Assembly: GCF_000304335.1 (NCBI RefSeq)
Contig: NZ_CAJF01000006.1
Span: 91,530-155,529 of the forward strand
Direction: 5' to 3'
Length of the DNA: 64,000 nt
Origin: Microbacterium yannicii PS01
GTDB taxonomy: Bacteria; Actinomycetota; Actinomycetes; Actinomycetales; Microbacteriaceae
Shown here piece by piece: positions 33,756 through 42,560 of this stretch (position 1 is its first letter; each line of letters begins with the position of its first letter). Position numbers and translations under genes: made by a program. The notes beneath the pieces were generated by a model, which did not search any database, was not told where the DNA came from, and saw only the letters and a list, made by a program, of their open reading frames with translations.

Positions 33756-34892
33756 ATGTCCGCACACGCCGGCTCTGCCGCCGATCTTCCGACTCGCTGG
33801 GGATTCGCGGCGCTCTACGGGCTGATCGGGTCCGTGGTGGTCGCCATCATCGTGATGGCGTTCGTCTGGCCCGCCGCCACTTCGCAGGCGCAGAACCTTC
33901 CCGTCGGGATCTCCGGACCGTCGGATGCCGTCACCGCCGTCGAAGACGTCCTCGCCGAGCAGGATCCGGCGCCGTTCGTGCTCCAGACCGCCGACGACCG
34001 CGACGACGCCGTCTCCCGTATCGAATCCCGTGAGCTCTATGGTGCGATCCTCCTCGGCGACGAGCCCGAGGTCCTGATCGCGACCGCGGCCAGCCCGGTG
34101 GCGGCTCAAGCGCTGCGCGGCGTCGCGACGCAGCTGCAGTCGCAGATCGACGAGCGGGCGAAGACGGCGCTGAGCGAGCAGCTGTCGTCCATCATGCAAG
34201 CGCTCCAGTCCGGGCAGCGCCCCCCGCTGCCCGAGGGCGTGGCCCCCGGAGCCGCACCAGAGATCCCGAAGGTGACCGTCACCGACGTCGTGCCGCTCAC
34301 CGAGGGGGATCCGACGGGGGCGGGGCTCGCGGCATCCGTCTTCCCGCTGGTTCTGGCGGGCATGCTCGGCGGGATCCTGCTCACGCTGCGCGTGCAGGGC
34401 GTCGTTCGGCGCCTGGTCGGGCTGCTCGTCTTCGGCGTGGCCGCAGGCGCCCTCATCACGCTCGTGATGCAGACCTGGTTCGGCCTGCTGCCGGGCGACT
34501 GGCTGCTCAACGCCGCCGTGATCGGGCTCGGCGTCTCGGCGACGTCGGCCGTCATCATCGGCCTCGCCGCGCTGATGGGCCCCGCCGGCATCGGCGTCGG
34601 CGTGCTCATCACGATGTTCATCGCCAACCCGATCGCCGGTGCCGCAGCACCTCCCCAGTTCCTGCCCGAGCCGTGGGGCGCGATCGGTCAGTTCTTCGTG
34701 CCGGGAGCCTCGGCGACGCTGCTCCGGTCGGTGACGTACTTCCCGGATGCCGCCACCGCCGTCCCCTGGATCACGCTCAGTGCGTGGCTTCTGGGGGGTG
34801 TGGTGCTGGCTCTCGTCGGGCACCACCGCACGCGCGCCGAGCTGACGCCGCCCGAGGAGCAGCTCGAGCGCTCCGAGCCCGCGATGGTGTGA
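33756..34892 (+). CDS. membrane protein, YhgE/Pip or DUF3533-like (ABC-2-type) permease
   Basis: A 378-residue protein with one N-terminal hydrophobic segment (residues ~20-40), a large extracytoplasmic-looking domain (~45-190), then five or so C-terminal hydrophobic segments. That layout matches YhgE/Pip-like and DUF3533 proteins, which are related to ABC-2 permeases. No ATPase is adjacent. The ATG at 33756 follows an AGGGGGA ribosome site. The divergent TetR regulator and its two operator sites suggest induction by a toxic compound and a role in export, but this is inference. Confidence 0.75.
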   Translation: MSAHAGSAADLPTRWGFAALYGLIGSVVVAIIVMAFVWPAATSQAQNLPVGISGPSDAVTAVEDVLAEQDPAPFVLQTADDRDDAVSRIESRELYGAILLGDEPEVLIATAASPVAAQALRGVATQLQSQIDERAKTALSEQLSSIMQALQSGQRPPLPEGVAPGAAPEIPKVTVTDVVPLTEGDPTGAGLAASVFPLVLAGMLGGILLTLRVQGVVRRLVGLLVFGVAAGALITLVMQTWFGLLPGDWLLNAAVIGLGVSATSAVIIGLAALMGPAGIGVGVLITMFIANPIAGAAAPPQFLPEPWGAIGQFFVPGASATLLRSVTYFPDAATAVPWITLSAWLLGGVVLALVGHHRTRAELTPPEEQLERSEPAMV

Positions 34893-34998
34893 CGTACGGA
34901 GGAGATGCGACGGAGGGACGACGCGACATCCGGATCTCGTCCTCCCCCCGCTCACATCTCCTCCGCTCGTGGCAGCGCGTCACGCGCTAACGTCGGCG

Positions 34999-36207
34999 AT
35001 GATGCCGAAACCTCCGAGCGCTCGTCGCTCCCGACACGTGCGGTTCGCGGCCGCATTCGTCGCCGCAGCGCTCGCGGTGCTCGGCGGGATCGTCGCGGCG
35101 GAGCAGATCCGCCTCGTCGGCGACGCGCTCGAGCGGCCCGGCATCGACGCGTTCTACGCTCAGCCCGACGGCGCCGCGGACGGCGACCCGGGAACCATCG
35201 TGAAGCGCGACGAGCTTCTCGGGGCTCCGCTCGCCAGCCGCGCCTGGCGCATCATGTACCGCACGACCGATCTCGACGGCGACCCGGCGGTGGCGACCGG
35301 TGTGCTGGTCGTGCCGCTGACTCCGGCTCCGCCGGCGGGGCGGACCGTGCTGAGCTGGGGACACCCGACCACCGGCGCAGCGCGCTCCTGCGCGCCCTCC
35401 TACGGATTCGACCCGTTCCTGGGCATCGAGGGACTGCGATTCCTGCTCGACCGCGGTTTCGCGGTCGTCGCGACCGACTACGTCGGGATGGGCACGGAGG
35501 GAGCCGACTCGTACCTCGTCGGCGCCACCGGCGGAAACGCGGTGCTGGACGCCGCGCGCGCGGCCCGGGCCGTACCCGAGGCGCGCGCGAGCGATCGGGT
35601 CGCTCTGTGGGGCCACTCGCAGGGCGGGCAGGCCGTGCTCTTCGCCGCCGAGCGCGCCCCCGACTATGCGCCGGAGCTCGACATCCGCGCCGTTGCCGCC
35701 GCGGCGCCCGCAGCCGATCTCACCGGACTCATGAGCGCCCACCTCGACGACATCTCGGGCGTCACGATCGGGTCCTACGCCTTCACGGCGTACGCCGAGG
35801 TGTATCCGGACGCCCCGCTCGAGGGGATCCTGACACCGGAGGCGCTCGCGCTCGTCCCGCGCATGAACGACCTGTGCCTGCTGTCGCACATTTCCGAGCT
35901 GCATGCGATCGGCGAGCCGCTCGTCGGCGACTTCACGACGTCGGACCCGACGACGACCGAGCCGTGGGCGACGCTGTTCGCCGACAACTCCGCGGGATCC
36001 GTCGCCTTCGATGCGCCGCTGTTCCTCGCCCAGGGCCTCGACGACGAATTGGTCGTGCCCCGCGACACCGAGCAGTTCGCACGACATGAGGCGTCGCTGG
36101 GCATGGACGTGACCTATCACGAGGTGAGTTTCGCGACACACGGGACGATCGCGTACCTGGCGCTTCCGGCCATGCTGCGGTGGCTCGACCGCACCGTGGC
36201 GGGATGA
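34999..36207 (+). CDS. secreted lipase-family alpha/beta hydrolase
   Basis: About 402 residues, an alpha/beta hydrolase of the secretory lipase (LIP) type. An N-terminal basic stretch and hydrophobic segment (VRFAAAFVAAALAVLGGIVAA) acts as signal or membrane anchor. Downstream are YRTTDLDGDPAVATGVLVVP, the oxyanion region SWGHPTTGAARSCAPS, the nucleophile motif GHSQGG, and late Asp (QGLDDELV) and His (FATHGTIAY). The start is chosen at the ATG 34999 after TAACGT; adjacent ATGs at 35002 or 34969 are alternatives. The substrate may be lipid esters. Confidence 0.88.
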   Translation: MMPKPPSARRSRHVRFAAAFVAAALAVLGGIVAAEQIRLVGDALERPGIDAFYAQPDGAADGDPGTIVKRDELLGAPLASRAWRIMYRTTDLDGDPAVATGVLVVPLTPAPPAGRTVLSWGHPTTGAARSCAPSYGFDPFLGIEGLRFLLDRGFAVVATDYVGMGTEGADSYLVGATGGNAVLDAARAARAVPEARASDRVALWGHSQGGQAVLFAAERAPDYAPELDIRAVAAAAPAADLTGLMSAHLDDISGVTIGSYAFTAYAEVYPDAPLEGILTPEALALVPRMNDLCLLSHISELHAIGEPLVGDFTTSDPTTTEPWATLFADNSAGSVAFDAPLFLAQGLDDELVVPRDTEQFARHEASLGMDVTYHEVSFATHGTIAYLALPAMLRWLDRTVAG

Positions 36208-36230
36208 AACTCCGCCGCTAGTCTGATCGC

Positions 36231-37427
36231 GTGGACGACCTCGAGCCGACGCTGCTGGTGATTCCGATCCTCGCGGTGCTCGCGCCCCTGATGGCGCGGG
36301 GGCTGGGGCGATGGGTGCGCGTGCCGGTGGTGGTGTTCGAGCTCGTGCTCGGCATCCTGGTCGGTCCTGCCGTTCTCGGCTGGGCGGTGCCGAGCGCCTT
36401 CGTCGACACCCTGTCGGAGTTCGGCCTCGCGATGCTGTTCTTCGTCGCGGGCACGGAGATCGAGTTCGGCTCGTTCCGCGGGCGGCTCGGCCGCCGGGCG
36501 GGGATCGGCTGGCTGATCAGCCTCGCAGCAGGCGTGGCGGCCGGATTCCTGCTTGCACCCGGCGAGGCTGCGATCGTGATCGGCATCGCGCTGTGCTCGA
36601 CGGCGCTCGGCACGCTGCTGCCGATGCTGCGCGATGCCGGAGAGATGCGCTCGCCCTTCGGTCAGGCCGTCGCGGCGGTCGGCGCGGTCGGCGAGTTCGG
36701 GCCGCTCGTGGCGATCTCGATCTTCCTCGGCGGTCGCGAGCCGGGACTGTCGACGGTCATCCTCGGACTCTTCGCCGTCGTCGCGGCCCTGGCGATCTGG
36801 CTCGCCTTCCGCGTCCCGCGCGGGGCGATGCACGCGTTCGTCAGCTCGACGCTGCACACATCGGGTCAGTTCGCGATCCGTGTCGTGTTCCTCATCCTTG
36901 CGGCTCTCGTCGCCCTGAGCATCGTGCTGGACCTCGACCTGCTGCTGGGCGCCTTCACCGCCGGCATCATCTGGCGCCTTCTCATGCGCGACGCGTCGGA
37001 GCCCGATCGTGAGGCGGTCGAGAGCAAGATCGAGGGCGTCGCCTTCGGCTTCCTGGTGCCGGTGTTCTTCATCTACACCGGCGTCACGTTCGATCTGCAG
37101 GCTCTTCTCGACGACCCGATCCTCTTCGCGCTCCTTCCGGTCGCCCTGCTCGCGCTCTTCGTGATCCGCGGCCTCCCATCGATGCTGGCCGCGCCTGAGG
37201 GATCGAGCGGGCGCGACCGCCTCTCGATGGCGCTCATGGGGGCGACCGGGCTGCCGATCATCGTCGCCGTCACCGCCATCGGCGTCGAGGAGGGGATCCT
37301 CACGACGTGGCAGCATGCGGTGCTCGTCGCCGCCGGCATGCTGTCGGTGCTGCTCTTCCCGCTCATCGGCATGGCGCTGCGGGGCGAGCGGGTGCGTTCC
37401 GGAACTCTTCAGGACGACATGGCGTGA
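36231..37427 (+). CDS. CPA2 family cation:proton antiporter
   Basis: A 398-residue membrane protein of the Kef/NhaP-like Na+/H+ exchanger domain family, with about 11-12 hydrophobic segments. Conserved portions include VVVFELVLGILVGPAVLGW, LGLAMLFFVAGTEIEF-like (FGLAMLFFVAGTEIEF), LLLGAFTAGIIWRLL and VPVFFIYTGVTFDL. No RCK/TrkA-N regulatory domain is fused. The GTG start at 36231 lies 6 bases after TAGTCT, so the transcript is probably leaderless. The stop overlaps the next gene (GTGA). Confidence 0.92.
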   Translation: MDDLEPTLLVIPILAVLAPLMARGLGRWVRVPVVVFELVLGILVGPAVLGWAVPSAFVDTLSEFGLAMLFFVAGTEIEFGSFRGRLGRRAGIGWLISLAAGVAAGFLLAPGEAAIVIGIALCSTALGTLLPMLRDAGEMRSPFGQAVAAVGAVGEFGPLVAISIFLGGREPGLSTVILGLFAVVAALAIWLAFRVPRGAMHAFVSSTLHTSGQFAIRVVFLILAALVALSIVLDLDLLLGAFTAGIIWRLLMRDASEPDREAVESKIEGVAFGFLVPVFFIYTGVTFDLQALLDDPILFALLPVALLALFVIRGLPSMLAAPEGSSGRDRLSMALMGATGLPIIVAVTAIGVEEGILTTWQHAVLVAAGMLSVLLFPLIGMALRGERVRSGTLQDDMA

Positions 37428-37918
37428 GCACGACCGACCTCCTCGACGCCGCACGCGCCCGCGTCGCCGGCGCAGCGCGCGAGCCGCTGGGCGAACTCAT
37501 CACGCCGCGCCGGCTGCTCGGCATCGTGCGGGCACCCCGCATCGAGCGCCGCGGCTCGGCGTGGCACCTCGGCGTGCTGCTGCTCACCGACGACGCGGTC
37601 CTCGCGACCGGCGAGGTGGTCCGTGCTCGTCACGACGCTCCCCGCGGGTACACCGCCGAGTCGCAGCGCCATCGCGCCGAGCTGGCCGCGGCCGCCAGCC
37701 GCGGCGGGTTCGCGGAGGGCGAGGTCGTTCACATCGGGTGGCGGATGCTGGAGCCCGAGGCCCTCGACCGCGGCCGGGCCGGCAGCCAGACCGGCCCGCT
37801 GGCTCTCGTCGACGGCGTCGCGAGTGTCCGATGGAGCGCGGCCGCGGGCCTGATGCCGCTGGCGGCGTACCTCGACGAGCGCGTCGCGCTGCTGCTCGAC
37901 CCGCCCAGCGGCGCCTGA
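37424..37918 (+). CDS. conserved hypothetical protein coupled to the antiporter
   Basis: A 164-residue soluble protein beginning VSTTDLLDAARARVAGAARE, with a beta-rich middle (GSAWHLGVLLLTDDAVLATGEVVRAR) and a C-terminal RWSAAAGLMPLAAYLDERVALL. The GTG start overlaps the antiporter stop by 4 bp, so translation is coupled and a role linked to the antiporter is possible. I recognise no domain. The stop lies in a duplicated 24-bp unit. Confidence 0.75.
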   Translation: MSTTDLLDAARARVAGAAREPLGELITPRRLLGIVRAPRIERRGSAWHLGVLLLTDDAVLATGEVVRARHDAPRGYTAESQRHRAELAAAASRGGFAEGEVVHIGWRMLEPEALDRGRAGSQTGPLALVDGVASVRWSAAAGLMPLAAYLDERVALLLDPPSGA

Positions 37919-37958
37919 CATCGGGACGCCCGCAGCGCCTGACATCGGGCCGCCCGCC
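37911..37958. repeat. two tandem copies of a 24-bp unit spanning a stop codon
   Basis: GCGCCTGACATCGGGACGCC plus four bases (37911-37934) is repeated at 37935-37958 with two changes. The first copy contains the stop of the preceding gene. It looks like a recent local duplication. Confidence 0.7.
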
Positions 37959-38024
37959 GCTACGGGCCCCATCGGCGGCTGTCAACCGGGTGCGCCACGA
38001 CCGGGACGGGCCTACGGTGGGCAG

Positions 38025-38828
38025 ATGCCAGCCTCGAGAGACCTCGCCCGGCAGATCGTCGTGATCAGCGCCTTCTGCTTCATGATCGTCGCCGCGATGG
38101 TGGGCACCGGCCTGTTCGGCGGCACGCCCGTGCAGGATCTCCAGGACGGGGCGCTCGACGCCGACGGCTCGTATCTCGCCCCCGCGCGATCGGCGTTCTC
38201 GATCTGGACGGTCATCTACGTCGGTCTCTTCGCGTACACGGTGTGGCAGGCGCTGCCCCGTCAGCGCGGGAATGAGCGCCAGCGCGCGGTCGGCTGGCTG
38301 ATCGCCGGCACCATGCTTCTCAACGGGCTGTGGCTGGTGACCGCGCAGTTCCTGACGCTTCCGCTGACGGTCCTCGCGATCGCGCTGCTGCTGGCGCTCC
38401 TCGGCTTCACCTTCCACCGCGCGGTGGTCGTGCCGGGCCGGGGAGTGGTGGATGCACTCCTCATCGACGGCGTCACGGGACTGCACCTGGGCTGGGTGGC
38501 GCTGGCCACCGTCGCGAACACGACCGCATGGCTCACGCGCGTCGTGCCGAGCGAATGGGCGGATGCCGCGTCGGCGTGGGGCATCGCCGTCCTGACGGTG
38601 GTGACGCTCATCGGCGTCGGGATCGCATGGGCGAGCGGCTGGCGAATCGCTCCCGGCCTCGCGATGGGGTGGGGGCTGTCCTGGATCGCGGTGGGCCGCC
38701 TCGCGTTCGAGCCGCCTCAGGCGACCATCGGCATCGCGGCCATCGTCGCCGCGGTCGTGGTGGTGGGCACCCCGCTGGTCGGGAAGGTGCTGCGGGGAGC
38801 CGACGAGGTCCGCAACGCGGGCGGGTGA
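38025..38828 (+). CDS. TspO/MBR-like tryptophan-rich membrane protein
   Basis: A 267-residue membrane protein with about seven hydrophobic segments. The SYLAPARSAFSIWTVIYVGLF segment resembles the TspO-type signature (aPxxxFsiWtviY), and GLHLGWVALATVANTTAW is typical of the longer tryptophan-rich sensory-like proteins of actinobacteria. Those are labelled TspO-like without proven tetrapyrrole binding. TACGGT lies 6 bases before the ATG, so the mRNA is probably leaderless. It converges on the GATase gene with one base between stops. Confidence 0.72.
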   Translation: MPASRDLARQIVVISAFCFMIVAAMVGTGLFGGTPVQDLQDGALDADGSYLAPARSAFSIWTVIYVGLFAYTVWQALPRQRGNERQRAVGWLIAGTMLLNGLWLVTAQFLTLPLTVLAIALLLALLGFTFHRAVVVPGRGVVDALLIDGVTGLHLGWVALATVANTTAWLTRVVPSEWADAASAWGIAVLTVVTLIGVGIAWASGWRIAPGLAMGWGLSWIAVGRLAFEPPQATIGIAAIVAAVVVVGTPLVGKVLRGADEVRNAGG

Positions 38829-38829
38829 A

Positions 38830-39579
38830 TCAGGCTGCGACGGGACCGAAACGCCGGGCGAAGGCCCGCAGCAGGCGTGCCGGTTCGGTGACGGATGCCG
38901 CGAGCACGCGCGCCGCGATCTCGTCATACGCGCTCGCCTCGAAGTATCCGTCGTCGCGGTACACCGCCATGCGCTCGGTGAACGCCTTCGTCGTCGGCTC
39001 CGGGTGGAACTGCGTCGCGTAGAGGCGGTCTCCCACGAGATAGGCCTGAACGGGGCAGGCCTCGTTGGTGGCGAGCTGCGTCGCCCCGGGCGGGACGGAC
39101 TCGGTCCCCTCCTTGTGGGCTGTCAGCGCGGTGAACCGGTCGGCGAGCCCGCTGAAGAGGGGGTCGGCCGCGGCACCGGTGGTGAGCTCGATCTGGACGG
39201 GGCCGGTGTCTTCCGGGAAGGCCCGGCTCACACGGCCGCCGAGGAGGCGCGTGACGACGCCGATGCCGTAGCAGGTGAAGAGGGCCGCCGGCCCGTCGCC
39301 GGTCGCGCACCGCGAGGCGATCCGCTCGAGATCGGCCTCGAGACGCCGCTGCGCGTCGGTCTTCGTCGATTCCGGGTCGGTGACGTTGAACGGGCTGCCG
39401 CCGATGAGGAACCCGCCGTACCGCTCGAACACGTCGGCCGGGAGCGCTTCGCGCACCAGATCGTGGCGGGCCAGCTCAGCTTCACCGAGGCGCATCGCCG
39501 AGCGGAACGACTCGTATTCAGCCGCCGCGGCCCCCAGCTGCGGCCGCACGCACACATAGAGCAGCGGCGCGGTCGTCAT
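38830..39579 (-). CDS. class-I glutamine amidotransferase domain protein
   Basis: A 249-residue GuaA-type GATase domain standing alone. The nucleophile elbow is FTCYGIGV, and the catalytic His/Glu is in FHPEPTTKAF. There is no fused synthetase. Such stand-alone proteins are often called GMP synthase-like but can act on gamma-glutamyl compounds. It is divergent from the sigma-factor cassette that starts about 125 bp away. Whether they share regulation is unclear. Confidence 0.88.
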   Translation of the reverse strand: MTTAPLLYVCVRPQLGAAAAEYESFRSAMRLGEAELARHDLVREALPADVFERYGGFLIGGSPFNVTDPESTKTDAQRRLEADLERIASRCATGDGPAALFTCYGIGVVTRLLGGRVSRAFPEDTGPVQIELTTGAAADPLFSGLADRFTALTAHKEGTESVPPGATQLATNEACPVQAYLVGDRLYATQFHPEPTTKAFTERMAVYRDDGYFEASAYDEIAARVLAASVTEPARLLRAFARRFGPVAA

Positions 39580-39703
39580 CCTCGAAGTCTAGGTCGCCGC
39601 TCGGTCACCTGCGAAAGCCCGCGACACGAGAGGTATTCGTCGCGGGGACATGTATCAGGCGCGCTCTATCGCTCTCCCTCCTGGTGTGGACACAATGGGC
39701 GTC

Positions 39704-40321
39704 ATGACGCATGCCGACGCCGAACGCCACGTCGGCTCGGCCGAGCCGACGCGCTGGGAGCGCGCCGCGGCGCTGTTCGTCCGCTGGCGCGAGGGCGACA
39801 GACGGGCCATGGACGATCTCGTGCGCCTGATGACTCCCACGCTGTGGCATGTCGCGCGCGCGTACGGGCTCGATCACGCACTCGCGCAGGACGTCGTGCA
39901 GACGACGTGGCTGACGCTGGTGCGCCGGCACGAGAGCATCCACGATGCCCAGGCGGTGTCGGGATGGCTCACGATGTGCGCGCGGCGCGAGGCGTGGCGG
40001 GTCGGCAAGCAGCATCGCAAGGCCGATCCGACCGAGACCGAGTCGCTCGAGCCTCATCTCCCTGTCCACGAGTCTGCAGAGCAGACCGCCGCGCAGGACG
40101 ACGAATCCCGTCGCCTGTGGAACGCGGTCGGAGTGCTCAACGAACGGTGCCAGCGCCTGCTGCGGATCGTCGCGTTCGACGATCGCCCCGACTACGCCCG
40201 CATCGCCCAGGATCTCGCGATGCCCGTCGGATCGATCGGACCGACCCGCCAGCGCTGTCTCGCAAAGCTCCGCGCCCTTCTCGAGGGCGACGGAATGAGG
40301 GGCAGGGAAGATGGAGAATGA
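39704..40321 (+). CDS. sigma-70 family (ECF-type) RNA polymerase sigma factor
   Basis: About 205 residues. Region 2 is visible as WREGDRRAMDDLVRLMTPTLWHVARAYGLDHALAQDVVQTTW, and region 4 as LNERCQRLLRIVAFDDRPDYARIAQDLAMPVGSIGPTRQRCLAKLRALL. It is the first gene of a four-gene cassette with a small partner, an S8 protease and a TPR-CHAT protease. I place the start at the ATG 39704, 7 bases after CACAAT; ATGs at 39695 and 39650 are alternatives. No canonical zinc anti-sigma gene is adjacent. It overlaps the next gene by 11 bp. Confidence 0.88.
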   Translation: MTHADAERHVGSAEPTRWERAAALFVRWREGDRRAMDDLVRLMTPTLWHVARAYGLDHALAQDVVQTTWLTLVRRHESIHDAQAVSGWLTMCARREAWRVGKQHRKADPTETESLEPHLPVHESAEQTAAQDDESRRLWNAVGVLNERCQRLLRIVAFDDRPDYARIAQDLAMPVGSIGPTRQRCLAKLRALLEGDGMRGREDGE

Positions 40322-40787
40322 CCACACCGCGGACTTCGCCGCGGATGCGGCGCTGTTCGCGCGCATGCGACGGCTATGGGAGGACGTCGATCCCGTGCCC
40401 GCTGATCTGGTCGACAGGATGGTCGCCGCTGTCGCCGTCGAAGACCTCTCGCGCGAGTACGCGCTGCTGACACTCGTCGAGGGCTCGTTCGCCGCCGTGC
40501 GCGGCGAGAGCGACACCGCGACGCTGCAGTTCAGCGACGGCACGACCACCGTGCTGCTGCACGTCAGCGCCACCGAGGACGCCGGCCGGCGCGTGGACGG
40601 ATGGGTGGATGCCGCGGTCCTCGCCATCCGGCTGGTGCAGGGGGGCCGCGAATGGTCGGCTGACCCGGGCGAGCATGGCCGGTTCGCCTTCGACGAGGTG
40701 CCGCGGGGCGTTGCCCGGCTGCGCCTGGTGATCCGCGGTGCCGACGGCGAGCTGCACGACTTCCAGACCCCGCAATTCGAAGTGTAG
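40311..40787 (+). CDS. sigma-factor partner protein of the S8/CHAT cassette
   Basis: A 158-residue soluble protein. Residues ~10-60 are helical (FARMRRLWEDVDPVPADLVDRMV, then LSREYALLTLVE). Residues ~75-158 are beta-rich and resemble a carboxypeptidase-regulatory-like fold (FDEVPRGVARLRLVI, FQTPQFEV end). It overlaps the sigma-factor gene by 11 bp and lies 54 bp before the S8 protease. I recall proteins of this look between sigma factor and protease genes in other actinobacteria. Its position suggests an anti-sigma or protease-related role; no zinc or membrane motif supports a classical anti-sigma. Confidence 0.7.
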   Translation: MENDHTADFAADAALFARMRRLWEDVDPVPADLVDRMVAAVAVEDLSREYALLTLVEGSFAAVRGESDTATLQFSDGTTTVLLHVSATEDAGRRVDGWVDAAVLAIRLVQGGREWSADPGEHGRFAFDEVPRGVARLRLVIRGADGELHDFQTPQFEV

Positions 40788-40841
40788 GAATCCGGATGCC
40801 GAGGCCTGGGGGCCGGGGCGTCCGCTGTGTGAGGAGAGCAC

Positions 40842-42470
40842 ATGAGTACGCTGCCCCCTGGAGATCCCGCGCAGGGCTCCGCTGGTGATCGCCGCGGCTG
40901 GCGCGAGCGGTACGACGCGGCTCGCGGCGCGGGAGTCCCCCTCGACCCGACGAGCGAACCGGTGGAAGGGGTCAACGCCTACCCCACGGCGTACGCACCG
41001 GACCACCTCCTGGTGACGAGCACGGAGGATGTCGTCTCGGTTCTCGAGGCCCTGCGCCCCGCGGCCGCCGACTTCGGCTGGGGGATCCGTCTGGAGAACC
41101 TCGACAGGACGCCGCTCGATATCGACACTGCCACGGATCGCGCTCGCCGCGGCCGTCGTGACCTGGACCTGCCGACGATCTACCGCATCCAGATCTTCCC
41201 TCAGCCCAGTCCGGAAAAGGACGACCAGCCCGTCCCGCCGATCGACGCATGGCGCCTGCTGCAGCGGGCGCGCGCCCGGAGCGGGAAGGGCCTTCAGGGC
41301 GTGTCGCTCGACCACGTGATGTCCCTCGATCCGTTCGGGCACAAGACGAACCCCTTCGGGCACAAGACCAATCCGTTCGGGCACAAGACGAACCCGTTCG
41401 GGCACAAGACGAATCCCGTGGACAGCTACGGTGATCCGGGCAGTGGCGGGCGTCAGGTCGTCGCATACGCCGGTCCGCCCCCGGTGCGCAACGGCGTGCC
41501 GGCCAAGGCGGGACGTCGCCCTGTCGTCGCGGTGCTCGATACCGGCTGCGGCCGGCATCCCTGGCTGCCGGACGACATCGTCACCCGATATCCCGAGCTG
41601 GACGATCGCGTGATCGGCGCTGATCCGAACGGTGATCCCGAGGTCACCGGCGACCTCGCGGGACCCTTCGACGGCATGCTCGACACGAGTGCCGGCCATG
41701 GCACGTTCATCGCGGGCATCGTCCGGCAGGTGTGCCCGGATGCCGACCTCATCTCGATCCGGGTGGCCGACAGCGAAGGCAACGTGCTGGAGGGCGACTT
41801 CATGCTCGCGCTGAGATCGCTCGTCAAGTGGATGGCCCGGCCCTCGAAGGAGGGCGGCCGGCAGATCGACGTCATCAATCTGTCGCTCGGCTACTACCAC
41901 GAGACGCCCGATGACGACCTCTTCGATCGGACGCTCGCGGAGCTGCTGCTGGCCGCGCGTCGACGGGGGTGCGCGATCGTGTGCTCGGCCGGCAACGACG
42001 CCACCGACCGACCCAGCTTTCCGGCGGCACTGTGGGCGTGGCCCGGTGCCGACTACAGGTTTCCCGACCCGAGAGGTGCCGCGCCGCACGTGGCCGTGGG
42101 CGCATTGAACCCGAATCGGACGGTCGCCCTGTTCAGCAACATCGGTCGGTGGGTCACCACCTTCGCGCCGGGCGCCGGCGTGCTGAGCACCATGCCTCCG
42201 TTCGACGGAGGTCAGCTGCCGGCGGTTCGGGACAACCGCGGCGCGCTGTGCCGCGAGACGATCGACGTCGATGACTTCACGGGCGGCTTCGCGCTGTGGA
42301 GCGGCACGTCGTTCGCCGCCCCCTACGTGTCTGCGATGCTTGCACGAGAGATCGGCGGAGCCCTGATGTCAGGGAAGCTGACCACGCCGTCCGAGCGCGT
42401 GGCCGCGCTTCGCAAGGCAGGCAAACGGGTGATGGCGTGGCTGGAGGAGCAGCGCGTGTACCGCAGCTGA
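40842..42470 (+). CDS. S8 family serine peptidase with PFGHKTN repeats
   Basis: A 542-residue subtilisin-type protease with no signal peptide, so cytosolic. The catalytic triad is intact: Asp233 in VAVLDTGCG, His286 in GHGTFIAG and Ser490 in SGTSFAAP. Residues 1-160 form a propeptide-like domain. Residues 164-191 are four perfect heptad copies of PFGHKTN, between the propeptide and the catalytic domain, where zymogen processing would be expected. The ATG follows GAGGAGAG. With the CHAT protease downstream, the repeats are a plausible cleavage or docking site, which is inference. Confidence 0.93.
   Translation: MSTLPPGDPAQGSAGDRRGWRERYDAARGAGVPLDPTSEPVEGVNAYPTAYAPDHLLVTSTEDVVSVLEALRPAAADFGWGIRLENLDRTPLDIDTATDRARRGRRDLDLPTIYRIQIFPQPSPEKDDQPVPPIDAWRLLQRARARSGKGLQGVSLDHVMSLDPFGHKTNPFGHKTNPFGHKTNPFGHKTNPVDSYGDPGSGGRQVVAYAGPPPVRNGVPAKAGRRPVVAVLDTGCGRHPWLPDDIVTRYPELDDRVIGADPNGDPEVTGDLAGPFDGMLDTSAGHGTFIAGIVRQVCPDADLISIRVADSEGNVLEGDFMLALRSLVKWMARPSKEGGRQIDVINLSLGYYHETPDDDLFDRTLAELLLAARRRGCAIVCSAGNDATDRPSFPAALWAWPGADYRFPDPRGAAPHVAVGALNPNRTVALFSNIGRWVTTFAPGAGVLSTMPPFDGGQLPAVRDNRGALCRETIDVDDFTGGFALWSGTSFAAPYVSAMLAREIGGALMSGKLTTPSERVAALRKAGKRVMAWLEEQRVYRS
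41331..41414 (+). repeat. four in-frame 21-bp repeats encoding PFGHKTN
   Basis: CC-G/C-TTCGGGCACAAGAC-G/C-AA-C/T repeats four times head to tail inside the S8 protease gene. The encoded heptads are identical although the codons differ at third positions, showing selection on protein sequence rather than recent DNA slippage alone. Confidence 0.95.
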
Positions 42471-42560
42471 GGCGTCCGGATCGCCGAGATCGCGGGCACA
42501 CCGGAGACGTGCTCACCCGAGCAGGTGCGCACGCGCCCGCGCCCCGGCATCATTGACGAA

